DNA of 64,000 nt from Acidobacteriota bacterium (GTDB lineage: Bacteria; Acidobacteriota; Terriglobia; Acidiferrales; UBA7541), in the NCBI GenBank assembly GCA_021324935.1, contig JAJPIE010000037.1, positions 141,071 to 205,070 of the forward strand, given 5' to 3'. Below the pieces are notes generated by a model. The model did not search any database. It saw only the letters and a list, made by a program, of their open reading frames with translations, and was not told where the DNA came from. Positions 56,209 to 64,000 of this stretch are shown one piece after another. Each line of letters begins with the position of its first letter. Positions within the stretch are counted from its first letter, which is position 1. A program made the position numbers and the translations under genes.

Positions 56209-56984
56209 GGGATGTGCCCGAGGCGCAACTCGGACGCGGCCACGAACTCGCGCACTTCCGGCTGCTGGAGTTTCAAGAATTCCTCCGGAGAGGCGGAGGC
56301 AACCACGCGCCCTGCGTGTAAGAGAACCACGCGTGTGCCCAGCAAGAGCGCCTCGCGAAGATCGTGGGTCACCAGGACAATTGTCTTGCGTACCCGGCGC
56401 GAGAGATCCAGGAAGACCTGCTGGAGTTCGGCGCGCGTGATGGGATCGAGCGCGCCAAAAGGCTCGTCCATGAGGAGAATGCGGGGATCGGCGGCCAGCG
56501 CGCGGGCGACGCCGACGCGCTGGCGCTGGCCGCCGGAGAGTTGACGCGGATAGCGATTGCCGAATTCGTCGGCGTTGAGTCCAACGAGCGCCATAACTTC
56601 CAGAAATCGGCGATGTATGCGATCCAAGGGCCAGCGCTCGAGTTCCGGCACGATGCAGACATTATCCCGCACAGTGAGATGCGGAAACAGGCCGATTTCC
56701 TGAATGACATAGCCGATGCCGCGGCGAAGTTGGATGAGGTTCCACTCACTCACAGACGTCCCTCCTACGAGGACGTCTCCCGAAGTGAAACCGAGGATGC
56801 GGTTGATCAGCTTGACCAGCGAGGTTTTGCCGCTGCCGCTTCGGCCGAGAATGGCAAGAACTTCGCCATCTGTAACACCCAGCGAAACTTCGTGCAGGAT
56901 GGAACGAGGAGTTTTGGAGGGAACCACATAGCCCGCCTGGCGGAACTCGATGACGTATTCGGCAAATGCAGCAGCTTCGGGCAT
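56205..56984 (-). CDS. Osmoprotectant ABC transporter, ATP-binding protein
   Basis: A 259-residue ABC ATPase. Walker A is GRSGSGKTSLVK, the signature is LSGGQRQRVGVARALAAD, Walker B is RILLMDEPFGALDP and the switch His lies in VTHDLREAL. The YVIQEIGLFPHLTVRDNVCI Q-loop is typical of the OpuCA/ProV group. It lacks the C-terminal CBS pair found in OpuCA, so osmotic gating by CBS is not expected. First gene of this three-gene minus-strand operon. Confidence 0.95.
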   Translation of the reverse strand: MPEAAAFAEYVIEFRQAGYVVPSKTPRSILHEVSLGVTDGEVLAILGRSGSGKTSLVKLINRILGFTSGDVLVGGTSVSEWNLIQLRRGIGYVIQEIGLFPHLTVRDNVCIVPELERWPLDRIHRRFLEVMALVGLNADEFGNRYPRQLSGGQRQRVGVARALAADPRILLMDEPFGALDPITRAELQQVFLDLSRRVRKTIVLVTHDLREALLLGTRVVLLHAGRVVASASPEEFLKLQQPEVREFVAASELRLGHIP

Positions 56985-57234
56985 GTGGAAAGGGATCGCG
57001 TCCTTTTTGCCTTCGCCGAGCCTAAACTGTGGCGGGGCGCGACAGGAATAGTAGCACCGAAGGAACGCTTCGCTGCGCAGAAGCGCGCCAAAAGAGCGGC
57101 GCGAGGTGATATTCTAGGGAGCGTTTTAGAAGAGTGTTCGGCACAGCTTGGAGAGAGCAAGACCCTCCCGAGACTTCACATCCCACAGAAAGCGACCTGA
57201 GGAGCAAGCGCGGAAAAGGCTTGCGTGAACCGCC

Positions 57235-58848
57235 ATGAGCAAATCTCTGCGTCCGATTCAGGAAATCGTCAAGAAGCTGGAATTTCCGGAAAAATATTTC
57301 GAGCAGATCGGCCCTTACGGAGGAAAGGTGCGGCTGGATTTGCTGAAAGACTCGGCATTTCCGCGGCGAGGGAAGTTGATCCTGGTGACGGCGACGACGC
57401 CGACGGCGAGCGGCGAAGGGAAAACGGTGACTTCGATAGGGCTGACGCAAGGGCTGGCGCGGATCGGGAAGAAGGTTATCATCACGTCGCGGGAGCCTTC
57501 GCTGGGCCCGGTGTTTGGAATGAAAGGCGGAGCGGCGGGTGGCGGCGCGTCCACGATCGAGCCGGCGGCGAAGATCAACCTGCATTTTCACGGCGATTTT
57601 CACGCGATCGGGACAGCGCACAATCTGCTGGCTGCCCTGATCGACGCGCATCTGTTTCACGGCAACGATCTAAATCTGGAATCGGAGCGGATTTTCTGGC
57701 CGCGCTGCATGGACATGAACGACCGTGCGCTGCGCGACATTGTCGTCAGCGCCGGCAGCAAGAAACCTGGCGTGGAACGGCGCACTGGGTTTGTGATTAC
57801 GGCGGCCTCGGAGATCATGGCCATTGTTGCGCTGGCCAAGGATCGCGAAGATTTGCGGCGCCGGCTGGATCACATCCTGGTGGGCATCACGCGGGATGGC
57901 AAGCCGGTCTACGCGAAAGACTTTCAGGCCACGGGCGCGATGATGGCGTTATTGACGGAGGCCATTCAACCAAACCTGGTGCAGACGATCGAAGGAGTGC
58001 CGGCGTTTGTGCACGCGGGGCCGTTCGGGAACATCGCGCACGGAACCAGCAGCATCATTTCGCAGGACATGGGATTGCGGCTGGCGGACTACGTGGTGAA
58101 CGAATGCGGATTCGCCGCCGACTTGGGGGCGGAAAAGTATATCGACATTGTGTACCGCACGACGGGAGTAAGCCCTTCGGCGGTGGTGCTGGTAACGACG
58201 GTGCAGAGCCTGCGCAATCAGGGTGAAGGCGACCTGGAAAAGGGAATTCCGAACCTGGTGCAGCACCTGCATATTCTGCGTTCGTTTGGATTGCCGACCG
58301 TGGTGGCGATCAACCGCTTCCCAAATGACACGGATGCGGACCTGGAGCGACTGGAGCGCGCCTGCCGCGAAAATGGAGCGCTCAGCGCGCGCCACACGGC
58401 ATTCATGAGCGGTGGCGCAGGCACGGAGGAGTTGGCGCGGCGCGTGGTGGATATCATCGAGAAAAATCCAGGCGTGCGCGCTAAGCCCGTTTATGACGCG
58501 GAAGATGGCCTGGAGGCGAAAATCCAGAAAGTGGCGCGGGAAGTCTACGGCGCAAGCGGCGTAGTGTTGTCCGACAAGGCCAAAACGAAGCTGCAGGACT
58601 TTGCAAACTGGGGATTCGGGAAGGTGCCGGTATGCATCGCGAAGACGCAGTATTCGTTCACGGACGATCCGAAGCGCATGGGTGCGCCGAAGGGTTGGGA
58701 GTTGAAAGTGACCGATGCATCCCTTTCCGCCGGCGCGGGTTTTGTGGTGGTGATTTCGGGGAACATGATGCTGATGCCGGGATTGCCGAAGGTGTCGCGC
58801 GCAGTGGAAGTGGACGTAGATTCGGCGGGAGAGATTGTGGGGATTTAG
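57235..58848 (+). CDS. fhs: Formate-tetrahydrofolate ligase
   Basis: A 537-residue ligase that makes 10-formyl-THF from formate, THF and ATP. The P-loop is TPTASGEGKTV (usual form TPAGEGKTT); the formate/folate regions are seen in REPSLGPVFGMKGGAAGGG, NLHFHGDFHAIGTAHNLL, EIMAIVALAKDREDL and GTSSIISQDMGL. Near-normal length (about 550). It stands alone, divergent from the osmoprotectant operon. It can supply C1 units for purines or take part in formate assimilation. No strict ribosome site is near ATG 57235 except a weak GAACC-free purine run upstream. Confidence 0.97.
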   Translation: MSKSLRPIQEIVKKLEFPEKYFEQIGPYGGKVRLDLLKDSAFPRRGKLILVTATTPTASGEGKTVTSIGLTQGLARIGKKVIITSREPSLGPVFGMKGGAAGGGASTIEPAAKINLHFHGDFHAIGTAHNLLAALIDAHLFHGNDLNLESERIFWPRCMDMNDRALRDIVVSAGSKKPGVERRTGFVITAASEIMAIVALAKDREDLRRRLDHILVGITRDGKPVYAKDFQATGAMMALLTEAIQPNLVQTIEGVPAFVHAGPFGNIAHGTSSIISQDMGLRLADYVVNECGFAADLGAEKYIDIVYRTTGVSPSAVVLVTTVQSLRNQGEGDLEKGIPNLVQHLHILRSFGLPTVVAINRFPNDTDADLERLERACRENGALSARHTAFMSGGAGTEELARRVVDIIEKNPGVRAKPVYDAEDGLEAKIQKVAREVYGASGVVLSDKAKTKLQDFANWGFGKVPVCIAKTQYSFTDDPKRMGAPKGWELKVTDASLSAGAGFVVVISGNMMLMPGLPKVSRAVEVDVDSAGEIVGI

Positions 58849-59070
58849 GAGAACCTGACAGCCAGGAGCCGTCAGCTAACGGCCGATATTAACTGCTTGC
58901 AGCCGAGGGTCTGCTTCGCGCGATGTGCCGCGCAACGCAGCCCCTGCTCCCGATTCACTGAAACGCAGATTGCAATCCCGAGCGTCTAAAAAACAGGTTG
59001 ATCCGCACAGGCGAATTGAAATCAAGCCGGGTCGCGCCCCTCTAGATTCCGGGAACTTTTGGAGAGTTCG

Positions 59071-60267
59071 ATGGGAAAAACATTTGTGGCTAGCTCTTGT
59101 GTATTTGTGTTTGGAATTCGGCACGCCGCGACGGGGCTTTGTCTGGCGTGGTTGACGGCGGTGATCGCTGTGGGGCAGACGGCTCCGTCGAGAACCCCGC
59201 CGATTCTGGGAACGGTGAAATCGATTGCGGAAGGAACGATGATTGTGGCGACGGACGCGGGCGCGGAGACCAAGGTTACGGTGACCACCACGACGCGGTT
59301 GCTGCGTGTGCCGCCGGGTTCGAAGGATTTGTCGCAGGCGGAGGCGATGACGCTCTCCGAGTTCCAGCCGGGAGACCGCGTGCTGGTGTCCTTGCGTTGC
59401 GCGGGCGACCCGCCAGTTTGTGAAGCCACCCGCGTGGTGGCGATGAAAAAGAGCGAGATCACGGAAAAACAGGCGCGCGAACGCGAACAGTGGCGGACGC
59501 ACGGAACTGGCGGGCTGGTAAAGAGCGTTGATGCGGCGCGAGGGATTGTCACCATCGGAACGGTTACCGCGGCTGGCAAGAAGGACGTAGAGATCTCGGT
59601 GGGGAAGAGCACGATTGTGCGGCGGTACGCCCCTGGCTCGGTCAAATTCGACGATGCGAAGGCGAGCAGCCTGGGCGAAATTCAGCCGGGCGATCAATTG
59701 CGGGCGCGCGGAACGCGCAGCGCGGACGGGGCGAATTTTACGGCGGATGAAATCGTGACCGGGACGTTTCTGAACATTGCGGGAACGGTTTCAGGCGTGG
59801 ACACAAGCGCAGGAATCATTTCGGTGATGGACCTGGCGACGAAGAAAACGCAGGTGGTCAGAGTGAGCCCGGACACGCAGTTGAAAAAATTGCCCGCCAA
59901 CGTTGCGCAGATGATTGCAATGCGTCTAAAGGGTGGGGCAGGAGAGCAGCCCGGCCGGGTGGGGATGGGGGAGAAGGCGGCCAGCGCGCAAGGCGGGGAA
60001 GCGGGTGGGCCAGGCCAGGGCCAAAGCCGGGGCAACGGGGACTTTCAGCAACTGCTGAACCGGTTGCCGGCGGCTCCCCTGGGAGAATTTCAGAAGGGAG
60101 AAGCGGTGATGATCGTGGCCACCGGCGCGCAGAATGGTGGGCAGCCAACGGCGATCACCGTATTGGGCGGAGTCGAGACGCTACTGGAAGCCGGGACAAA
60201 GGAGCAGGCGTCGAGCATATTGTCGCCCTGGAGCCTGAGCAACGGCGGAGACGCGGCAGCGCAGTGA
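59071..60267 (+). CDS. Secreted protein with repeated DUF5666-like beta domains
   Basis: A 398-residue exported protein. The signal is long and unusual (about residues 8-38, ending TAVIAVGQ). Several beta units follow, each with G-x-V-x-S/D-x-D/A-x-x and G-D-x-x-x-A/V: ILGTVKSIAEGTMIVATDAG, GTGGLVKSVDAARGIVTIGT, ISVMDLATKKTQVVRVSPDT, and FQPGDRVLVSL. This is the DUF5666-like pattern of secreted OB/beta barrels. A Gly/Gln-rich linker (residues about 288-320) splits the last part. ATG 59071 has GGAGAG 8 nt upstream; an in-frame ATG at 59059 is less likely. It is followed by a TonB-dependent receptor 39 nt away. Confidence 0.75.
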   Translation: MGKTFVASSCVFVFGIRHAATGLCLAWLTAVIAVGQTAPSRTPPILGTVKSIAEGTMIVATDAGAETKVTVTTTTRLLRVPPGSKDLSQAEAMTLSEFQPGDRVLVSLRCAGDPPVCEATRVVAMKKSEITEKQAREREQWRTHGTGGLVKSVDAARGIVTIGTVTAAGKKDVEISVGKSTIVRRYAPGSVKFDDAKASSLGEIQPGDQLRARGTRSADGANFTADEIVTGTFLNIAGTVSGVDTSAGIISVMDLATKKTQVVRVSPDTQLKKLPANVAQMIAMRLKGGAGEQPGRVGMGEKAASAQGGEAGGPGQGQSRGNGDFQQLLNRLPAAPLGEFQKGEAVMIVATGAQNGGQPTAITVLGGVETLLEAGTKEQASSILSPWSLSNGGDAAAQ

Positions 60268-60306
60268 CGCGGTGAGGCGATACATCCGAATGGGCGGGAT
60301 TTCAAA

Positions 60307-63300
60307 GTGCAAATGACGATCACGGGAAAGAGATGCAGGAGTTGGAGGGTGTTTGTACTGACGCTCCTGCTTTTGACGAATATGCCAAGCTGGGCGCAAA
60401 CGCAGAATGGCCTGATTCGCGGGCTGGTGACCGATCCTTCGGGAGCGGCAGTGGTTGGCGCGACAGTGTTGCTGACCACGCCATCGGGCAGTTCGATGGA
60501 CACGACCACAAATAAGGATGGGATGTATGAGTTCAAGGGGTTGGCGGCCGGGACATACGAGGTCAAGGCCGTGGCCGCGGGGTTCGCGATGTTCGACAAG
60601 CCGGGCGTGGCGCTGGCCGTGGGACAAACGCTCCGCCTCGACATTGCGATGAGTCTGCAAGTGCAGCAGGAAAAAGTGGTGGTGCAATCCTCATCCGCAC
60701 AAGTGGACACCAGCCCGGAGAACAACGCCAACAGCATCACCATCCAAGGGAAAGACCTGGAGGCGCTTTCTGACGATCCGGACGAACTGGAGTCTGAACT
60801 GCAGGCCCTGGCGGGGCCATCGGCGGGTCCAAACGGGGGGCAGATTTACATTGATGGTTTCACGGCGGGGCAATTGCCGCCGAAGGCCTCGATCCGTGAA
60901 ATTCGCATCAACCAAAATCCGTTTTCAGCGGAGTACGACAAGCTGGGTTACGGGCGCGTGGAGATTTTCACGAAGCCGGGAACGGACAAATTTCACGGAC
61001 AGGTGGAAGTGCAAGGGAACGCGTCGGCGTTCAATGCGCGGAACCCTTTTGAAAACCTGCCACCCGGTGAATCGGCGCCGGACTACAACACGGAATATTA
61101 CCGCGGAAACATCGGCGGACCGATCAACAAGAAGGCGTCGTTCTTCCTGGACATCGACCGGCGGGACATCGGGGCGTTGAATGTGGTGAATGCCAGCGTG
61201 GTTTGCGGCGATTCGATATTGAATATTCCATGCCCCAGCGGAACCTCGCCCTACAGCATTCTCACCGGCTATAGCCAGGCGGTCACCAATCCGCAAACGC
61301 GCACGAATCTGGGGCCGCGTTTGGATTACCAGTTGACGCCGAACAACACGCTGACGGTGCGCTACCAATATTATCGCGACGTGGAGAACGGCAACAACGC
61401 AGGTCAATTCAATTTGCCCGAAACGGCGGCGAACCTGCTGGTGGTGGAGCACACGCTGCAGGCCACGGACACGCAGGTGATCGGCACGCACGTGATCAAC
61501 GAATCGAGATTTCAGTTCATCCACGATGATGAAGAGAACACCCCGGTCAGCAGCCTTTACAACGTGAACGTGGGCGGCGCGTTCAGCGGCGTCGGCGGAG
61601 CGGGATTCGGTTCGTCCGATGTCGATAAACGCTACGAATACCAAAACACGACGTTCTGGACCGCCGGAAAGCACACGTGGAAATTTGGCGGGCGGCTGCG
61701 CGTATACGACGACCGCAACCAGACGAGCGGCAACTTCACGGGGACATATTCGTTTGGCTCGCGGCAAGCGCCGGTTGCAAATTGCCCGAACGCTCTTGTG
61801 AACGGCGAATGCACCCTAACGCCGATCCAGGCATACCAGAGAACAATAGAGCTGTTAGCAGCGGGGAACTCGATTCCCTACATTCAGGCGCAGGGCGGCG
61901 GGGCGAGCTATTACACGCAGACGTTTCCGAGCGCGGGGGGAACGACGGTTGTGCCGGTAAGCACGACGCTGGTGGATGCGGGACTGTTTGTGCAAGACGA
62001 CTGGAAGATCCGGCCAAACATCACGTTGAGTTATGGCTTGCGATTTGAGACGCAAAACGAATTCAACGACAAATCGGATTTTGCACCGCGCGTGGGTTTT
62101 GCCTGGGGCCTTGACGGCGGCGGGAAAAAGCCGGCGAAAACCGTGCTGCGCGCTGGATTTGGAATGTTTTACGACCGGTTCACCTACGACCTGGTGGAGA
62201 AGCAGCAACTCTATAACGAGGCGAATCCGATACAGGAGCAGCTGCAAATCCAGAATCCGACATTTTTTCCGGTTGCGCCAAGCACGATCGCTGCTGATCC
62301 TGCGCAAACGTCGTTCTACAGGTTTAACTCGAATCTGAGGGCGCCGTACACGATCCAGACGGGAGTATCGCTGGAGCGGCAACTGACGAAATACGCGAAC
62401 ATCGCGGTGACGTATCTGAATTCGCGCGGCGTGCACCAGTTTTTTACCGATAATCTGAATGCCGCCGATCCCACAAGCGGCGTTCGGCAGGATACGGCCC
62501 ACGGAAACATCTTTCAGTACGAGTCCGGAGCGGATTTCAAGCAGAACCAGCTGATTGTGAATGGCCGCATTCAGATGGGTTCGAAGCTCTCGCTTTTCGG
62601 CTACTACACTTACAATCACGCGGACAGCGATACGTCGGGTGCGGACAGCGTCCCATCGATCCCCGGACAAGTTTGGATGGACTACGGTCGCGCAAGTTTT
62701 GATATCCGGAACCGTTTGTTCCTTGGCGGGACATGGGGACTGCCGCGAGGTTTTCGCTTGAGCCCGTTCGTGATTGCGAGCTCCGGGATTCCGTTTAACA
62801 TCACCACGGGGACGGACCCCTATCAGAGCAACGCGTTTAACGTGCGGCCCGAGTTCGCAAGCTGCACGTCGGCGATGCAGACGAAATACGGCTGCTTTAA
62901 CGCGAGTCCCACGCTGGGTGTTGGGTATCAACCGATTCCCGTTTATTACGCGGATGGGCCGGGACGCTTCACAATGAACTTACGCGTTAGCAAAACGTTT
63001 GGTTTTGGTCCGGTTGTTGAGGGCGCAGGCGGCGGAGCCGGCGGCCCGATGGGAGGCGGAACCTTTGGCCGGGGGCCCGGCGGGCATCGCGGGGGATGGA
63101 ATGCGGGGGCGACGAACCGGCGCTATGCGTTGACCTTCAGCGTAATCGGCAGAAATATTTTCAACGATGTGAACCTGGCGCAGCCGATCGGAAACCTGGG
63201 TTCACCGATCTTCGGCGAATCGAATGCCCTGGCGGGGCGCCCTTACAGCGATTCCAGTTATAACCGGCGAATTGATTTTCAGGCGACGTTCAGTTTCTAG
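60307..63300 (+). CDS. Oar-like TonB-dependent receptor with carboxypeptidase-regulatory domain
   Basis: A 997-residue outer-membrane protein. Signal peptide (VFVLTLLLLTNMPSWAQ); then a CarboxypepD_reg domain (GLVTDPSGAAVVGATVLLTT, YEFKGLAAGTYEVKAVAAGF); then a plug (VYIDGF-like IYIDGFTAGQLPPKASIREI, RINQNPFSAEYDKLGYGRVE, IFTKPGTDKFHG); then the beta barrel, ending FQATFSF with a terminal Phe. Receptors of this Oar/acidobacterial type are expanded in this phylum and probably import oligosaccharides or other polymers; the substrate is unknown. A Gly-rich insert at residues about 904-934 is unusual. Start GTG 60307 or ATG 60313. Confidence 0.93.
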   Translation: MQMTITGKRCRSWRVFVLTLLLLTNMPSWAQTQNGLIRGLVTDPSGAAVVGATVLLTTPSGSSMDTTTNKDGMYEFKGLAAGTYEVKAVAAGFAMFDKPGVALAVGQTLRLDIAMSLQVQQEKVVVQSSSAQVDTSPENNANSITIQGKDLEALSDDPDELESELQALAGPSAGPNGGQIYIDGFTAGQLPPKASIREIRINQNPFSAEYDKLGYGRVEIFTKPGTDKFHGQVEVQGNASAFNARNPFENLPPGESAPDYNTEYYRGNIGGPINKKASFFLDIDRRDIGALNVVNASVVCGDSILNIPCPSGTSPYSILTGYSQAVTNPQTRTNLGPRLDYQLTPNNTLTVRYQYYRDVENGNNAGQFNLPETAANLLVVEHTLQATDTQVIGTHVINESRFQFIHDDEENTPVSSLYNVNVGGAFSGVGGAGFGSSDVDKRYEYQNTTFWTAGKHTWKFGGRLRVYDDRNQTSGNFTGTYSFGSRQAPVANCPNALVNGECTLTPIQAYQRTIELLAAGNSIPYIQAQGGGASYYTQTFPSAGGTTVVPVSTTLVDAGLFVQDDWKIRPNITLSYGLRFETQNEFNDKSDFAPRVGFAWGLDGGGKKPAKTVLRAGFGMFYDRFTYDLVEKQQLYNEANPIQEQLQIQNPTFFPVAPSTIAADPAQTSFYRFNSNLRAPYTIQTGVSLERQLTKYANIAVTYLNSRGVHQFFTDNLNAADPTSGVRQDTAHGNIFQYESGADFKQNQLIVNGRIQMGSKLSLFGYYTYNHADSDTSGADSVPSIPGQVWMDYGRASFDIRNRLFLGGTWGLPRGFRLSPFVIASSGIPFNITTGTDPYQSNAFNVRPEFASCTSAMQTKYGCFNASPTLGVGYQPIPVYYADGPGRFTMNLRVSKTFGFGPVVEGAGGGAGGPMGGGTFGRGPGGHRGGWNAGATNRRYALTFSVIGRNIFNDVNLAQPIGNLGSPIFGESNALAGRPYSDSSYNRRIDFQATFSF

Positions 63301-63618
63301 GCGAGCCGCGGAAGAGGCGACCTGAAGGTCGGCCATTACATAACGAAGGAAGCCGAGCCGGCGTGAAGGCCGGGCGAGAGAAATGCGGCGAGCAGATAAA
63401 AGCGAGCGGGAAGCACCATGAGTCACGATGAGGTTCGGTTATCAGCACGCAGCTGACTATTAGCAGTCCCCTCTGGCCGGTCTAAAGTTCGGCCACTACA
63501 CGGGCCCTGCATCAGGTGCAGTATCCATTCCTTGGGAAAATTGGGATAAGCTTTGAGTGGAATCTAAACCTGTGCGGATTGGTGTGCGCAGAGGGGCTAT
63601 TCGGAAGGGGAGAGGCGC
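63301..63618. other. Intergenic region with dispersed palindromes
   Basis: This 318-bp gap contains a half copy of the dispersed repeat, GACCTGAAGGTC-GGCCATTACA (63320-63340), and a fuller copy, TGGCCGGTCT then AAAGTTCGGCCACTACA (63474-63500). GCCGGCGTGAAGGCCGG (about 63358-63374) may be a terminator-like hairpin for the receptor gene. No gene is seen. Confidence 0.5.
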
Positions 63619-64000
63619 TTGAGCAGGCAGAAAAAAGATCGGGAATTGGGGATGGATCGGAAGATTGCGCGGCGTGATTTTCTGAATGGCGTGGGCGTAG
63701 CCCTGGGGGCTTCGCTGACGGCACCGACGACAATTTTGGGCGAAATGCTGAGCGCGGCGGAAGCGGGTCACGACCCGGAAAAGCAGCCGGGATATTACCC
63801 GCCGGCGAAGACCGGCTTGCGGGGCGATCACGATGGCTCCTGGGAAGTGGCGCACGCGATGCGCGACGGAAAAAAGTGGGGCAAGGCGAAGAAAGACAAA
63901 GAGTCGTTTGATCTGATTGTGGTGGGGGCAGGAATCAGCGGGCTGGCCGCGGCATATTTTTATCGGGAGCAGGCGGGCCCGGGCGCGAAGATTCTAGTGC
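63619..64000 (+). CDS. Tat-exported FAD-dependent oxidoreductase, spermidine dehydrogenase-like (cut by window edge)
   Basis: The first 127 residues are in the window. A twin-arginine signal IARRDFLNGVGVALGASLTA is followed by the PGYYPPAKTGLRGDHDGSWE region and the N-terminal dinucleotide motif DLIVVGAGISGLAAAYFYRE. This arrangement matches the NAD(P)/FAD-binding spermidine dehydrogenase-like proteins, whose N-terminal PP-x-x-T-G-L-R-G-x-H segment is shared. The start is TTG 63619 behind GGGGAGAGG; ATG 63652 is an alternative. The C-terminus is outside the window, so the substrate cannot be judged. Confidence 0.8.
   Translation, partial: MSRQKKDRELGMDRKIARRDFLNGVGVALGASLTAPTTILGEMLSAAEAGHDPEKQPGYYPPAKTGLRGDHDGSWEVAHAMRDGKKWGKAKKDKESFDLIVVGAGISGLAAAYFYREQAGPGAKILV

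Noticed and set aside
59071..60267. The secreted beta protein as a TonB-partner lipoprotein
   Set aside because: No lipobox cysteine is present near the signal peptide end, so lipidation is not supported.

Overview
The window looks like chromosomal DNA of a Gram-negative soil-type bacterium, most probably an Acidobacteriota member. The evidence is two secreted von Willebrand proteins of the acidobacterial VWFA-related type, an Oar-like TonB-dependent receptor with a carboxypeptidase-regulatory N-domain, a secreted repeat lipoprotein of a style common in this phylum, a full set of Kdo genes (so lipopolysaccharide is made), a type IV pilus cluster, and high GC with strong NNC/NNG codon use. This placement is an inference; there is no rRNA gene in the window.

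Layout. 1-2214 (minus): an operon of ppa, a deiodinase-like selenoprotein, an RluB/RsuA-type pseudouridine synthase and a NUDIX hydrolase cut by the left edge. 2339-11889: a DUF1761 protein and the Kdo/CTP genes kdsC, kdsD, kdsA, pyrG and kdsB (minus), interrupted by a dienelactone hydrolase, a VapBC toxin-antitoxin pair inserted between pyrG and kdsA, and a secreted protein/lipoprotein pair. 12037-16583: two VWA proteins, deoB and a LiaF-like membrane protein. 16655-26717: uvrA, a TPR protein, two small secreted helical proteins, a SprT-like protease, uvrC, YtxH and DUF948 envelope proteins and a PilZ protein. 27104-30745: mnmA with its cysteine desulfurase (tRNA thiolation), a frameshifted methyltransferase and a small secreted protein. 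30938-33168: a UbiD-family decarboxylase and a second VapBC pair. 33566-38752: a small HTH gene followed by pilMNOPQ. 38837-42488: M24 peptidase, accB (frameshifted), accC, thiE. 42495-50687: two APC permeases, an RsbU-like phosphatase, an SDR enzyme, the NAD(P)HX repair fusion and tsaE. 50789-53695: an 828-residue coiled-coil protein with a nucleotide-cyclase-like domain, and an EF-hand protein. 54025-54123: selC, the selenocysteine tRNA. 54690-56984: an osmoprotectant ABC transporter. 57235-64000: fhs, a secreted DUF5666-like protein, a TonB-dependent receptor and the start of a Tat-exported FAD oxidoreductase.

The most interesting biology is the selenium link. The gene at 932-1639 has an in-frame TGA exactly where vertebrate iodothyronine deiodinases carry selenocysteine. 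A SECIS-like hairpin follows at the expected distance, and the same window encodes a tRNA with a UCA anticodon and a long variable arm. A conventional gene caller would split this selenoprotein into two fragments. selA, selB and selD are not in the window.

Two genes (accB and an isoprenylcysteine-methyltransferase-like gene) are each broken by one missing base in a homopolymer, which suggests assembly or sequencing error as much as true pseudogenes. No insertion sequence, prophage, CRISPR array or rRNA was seen.
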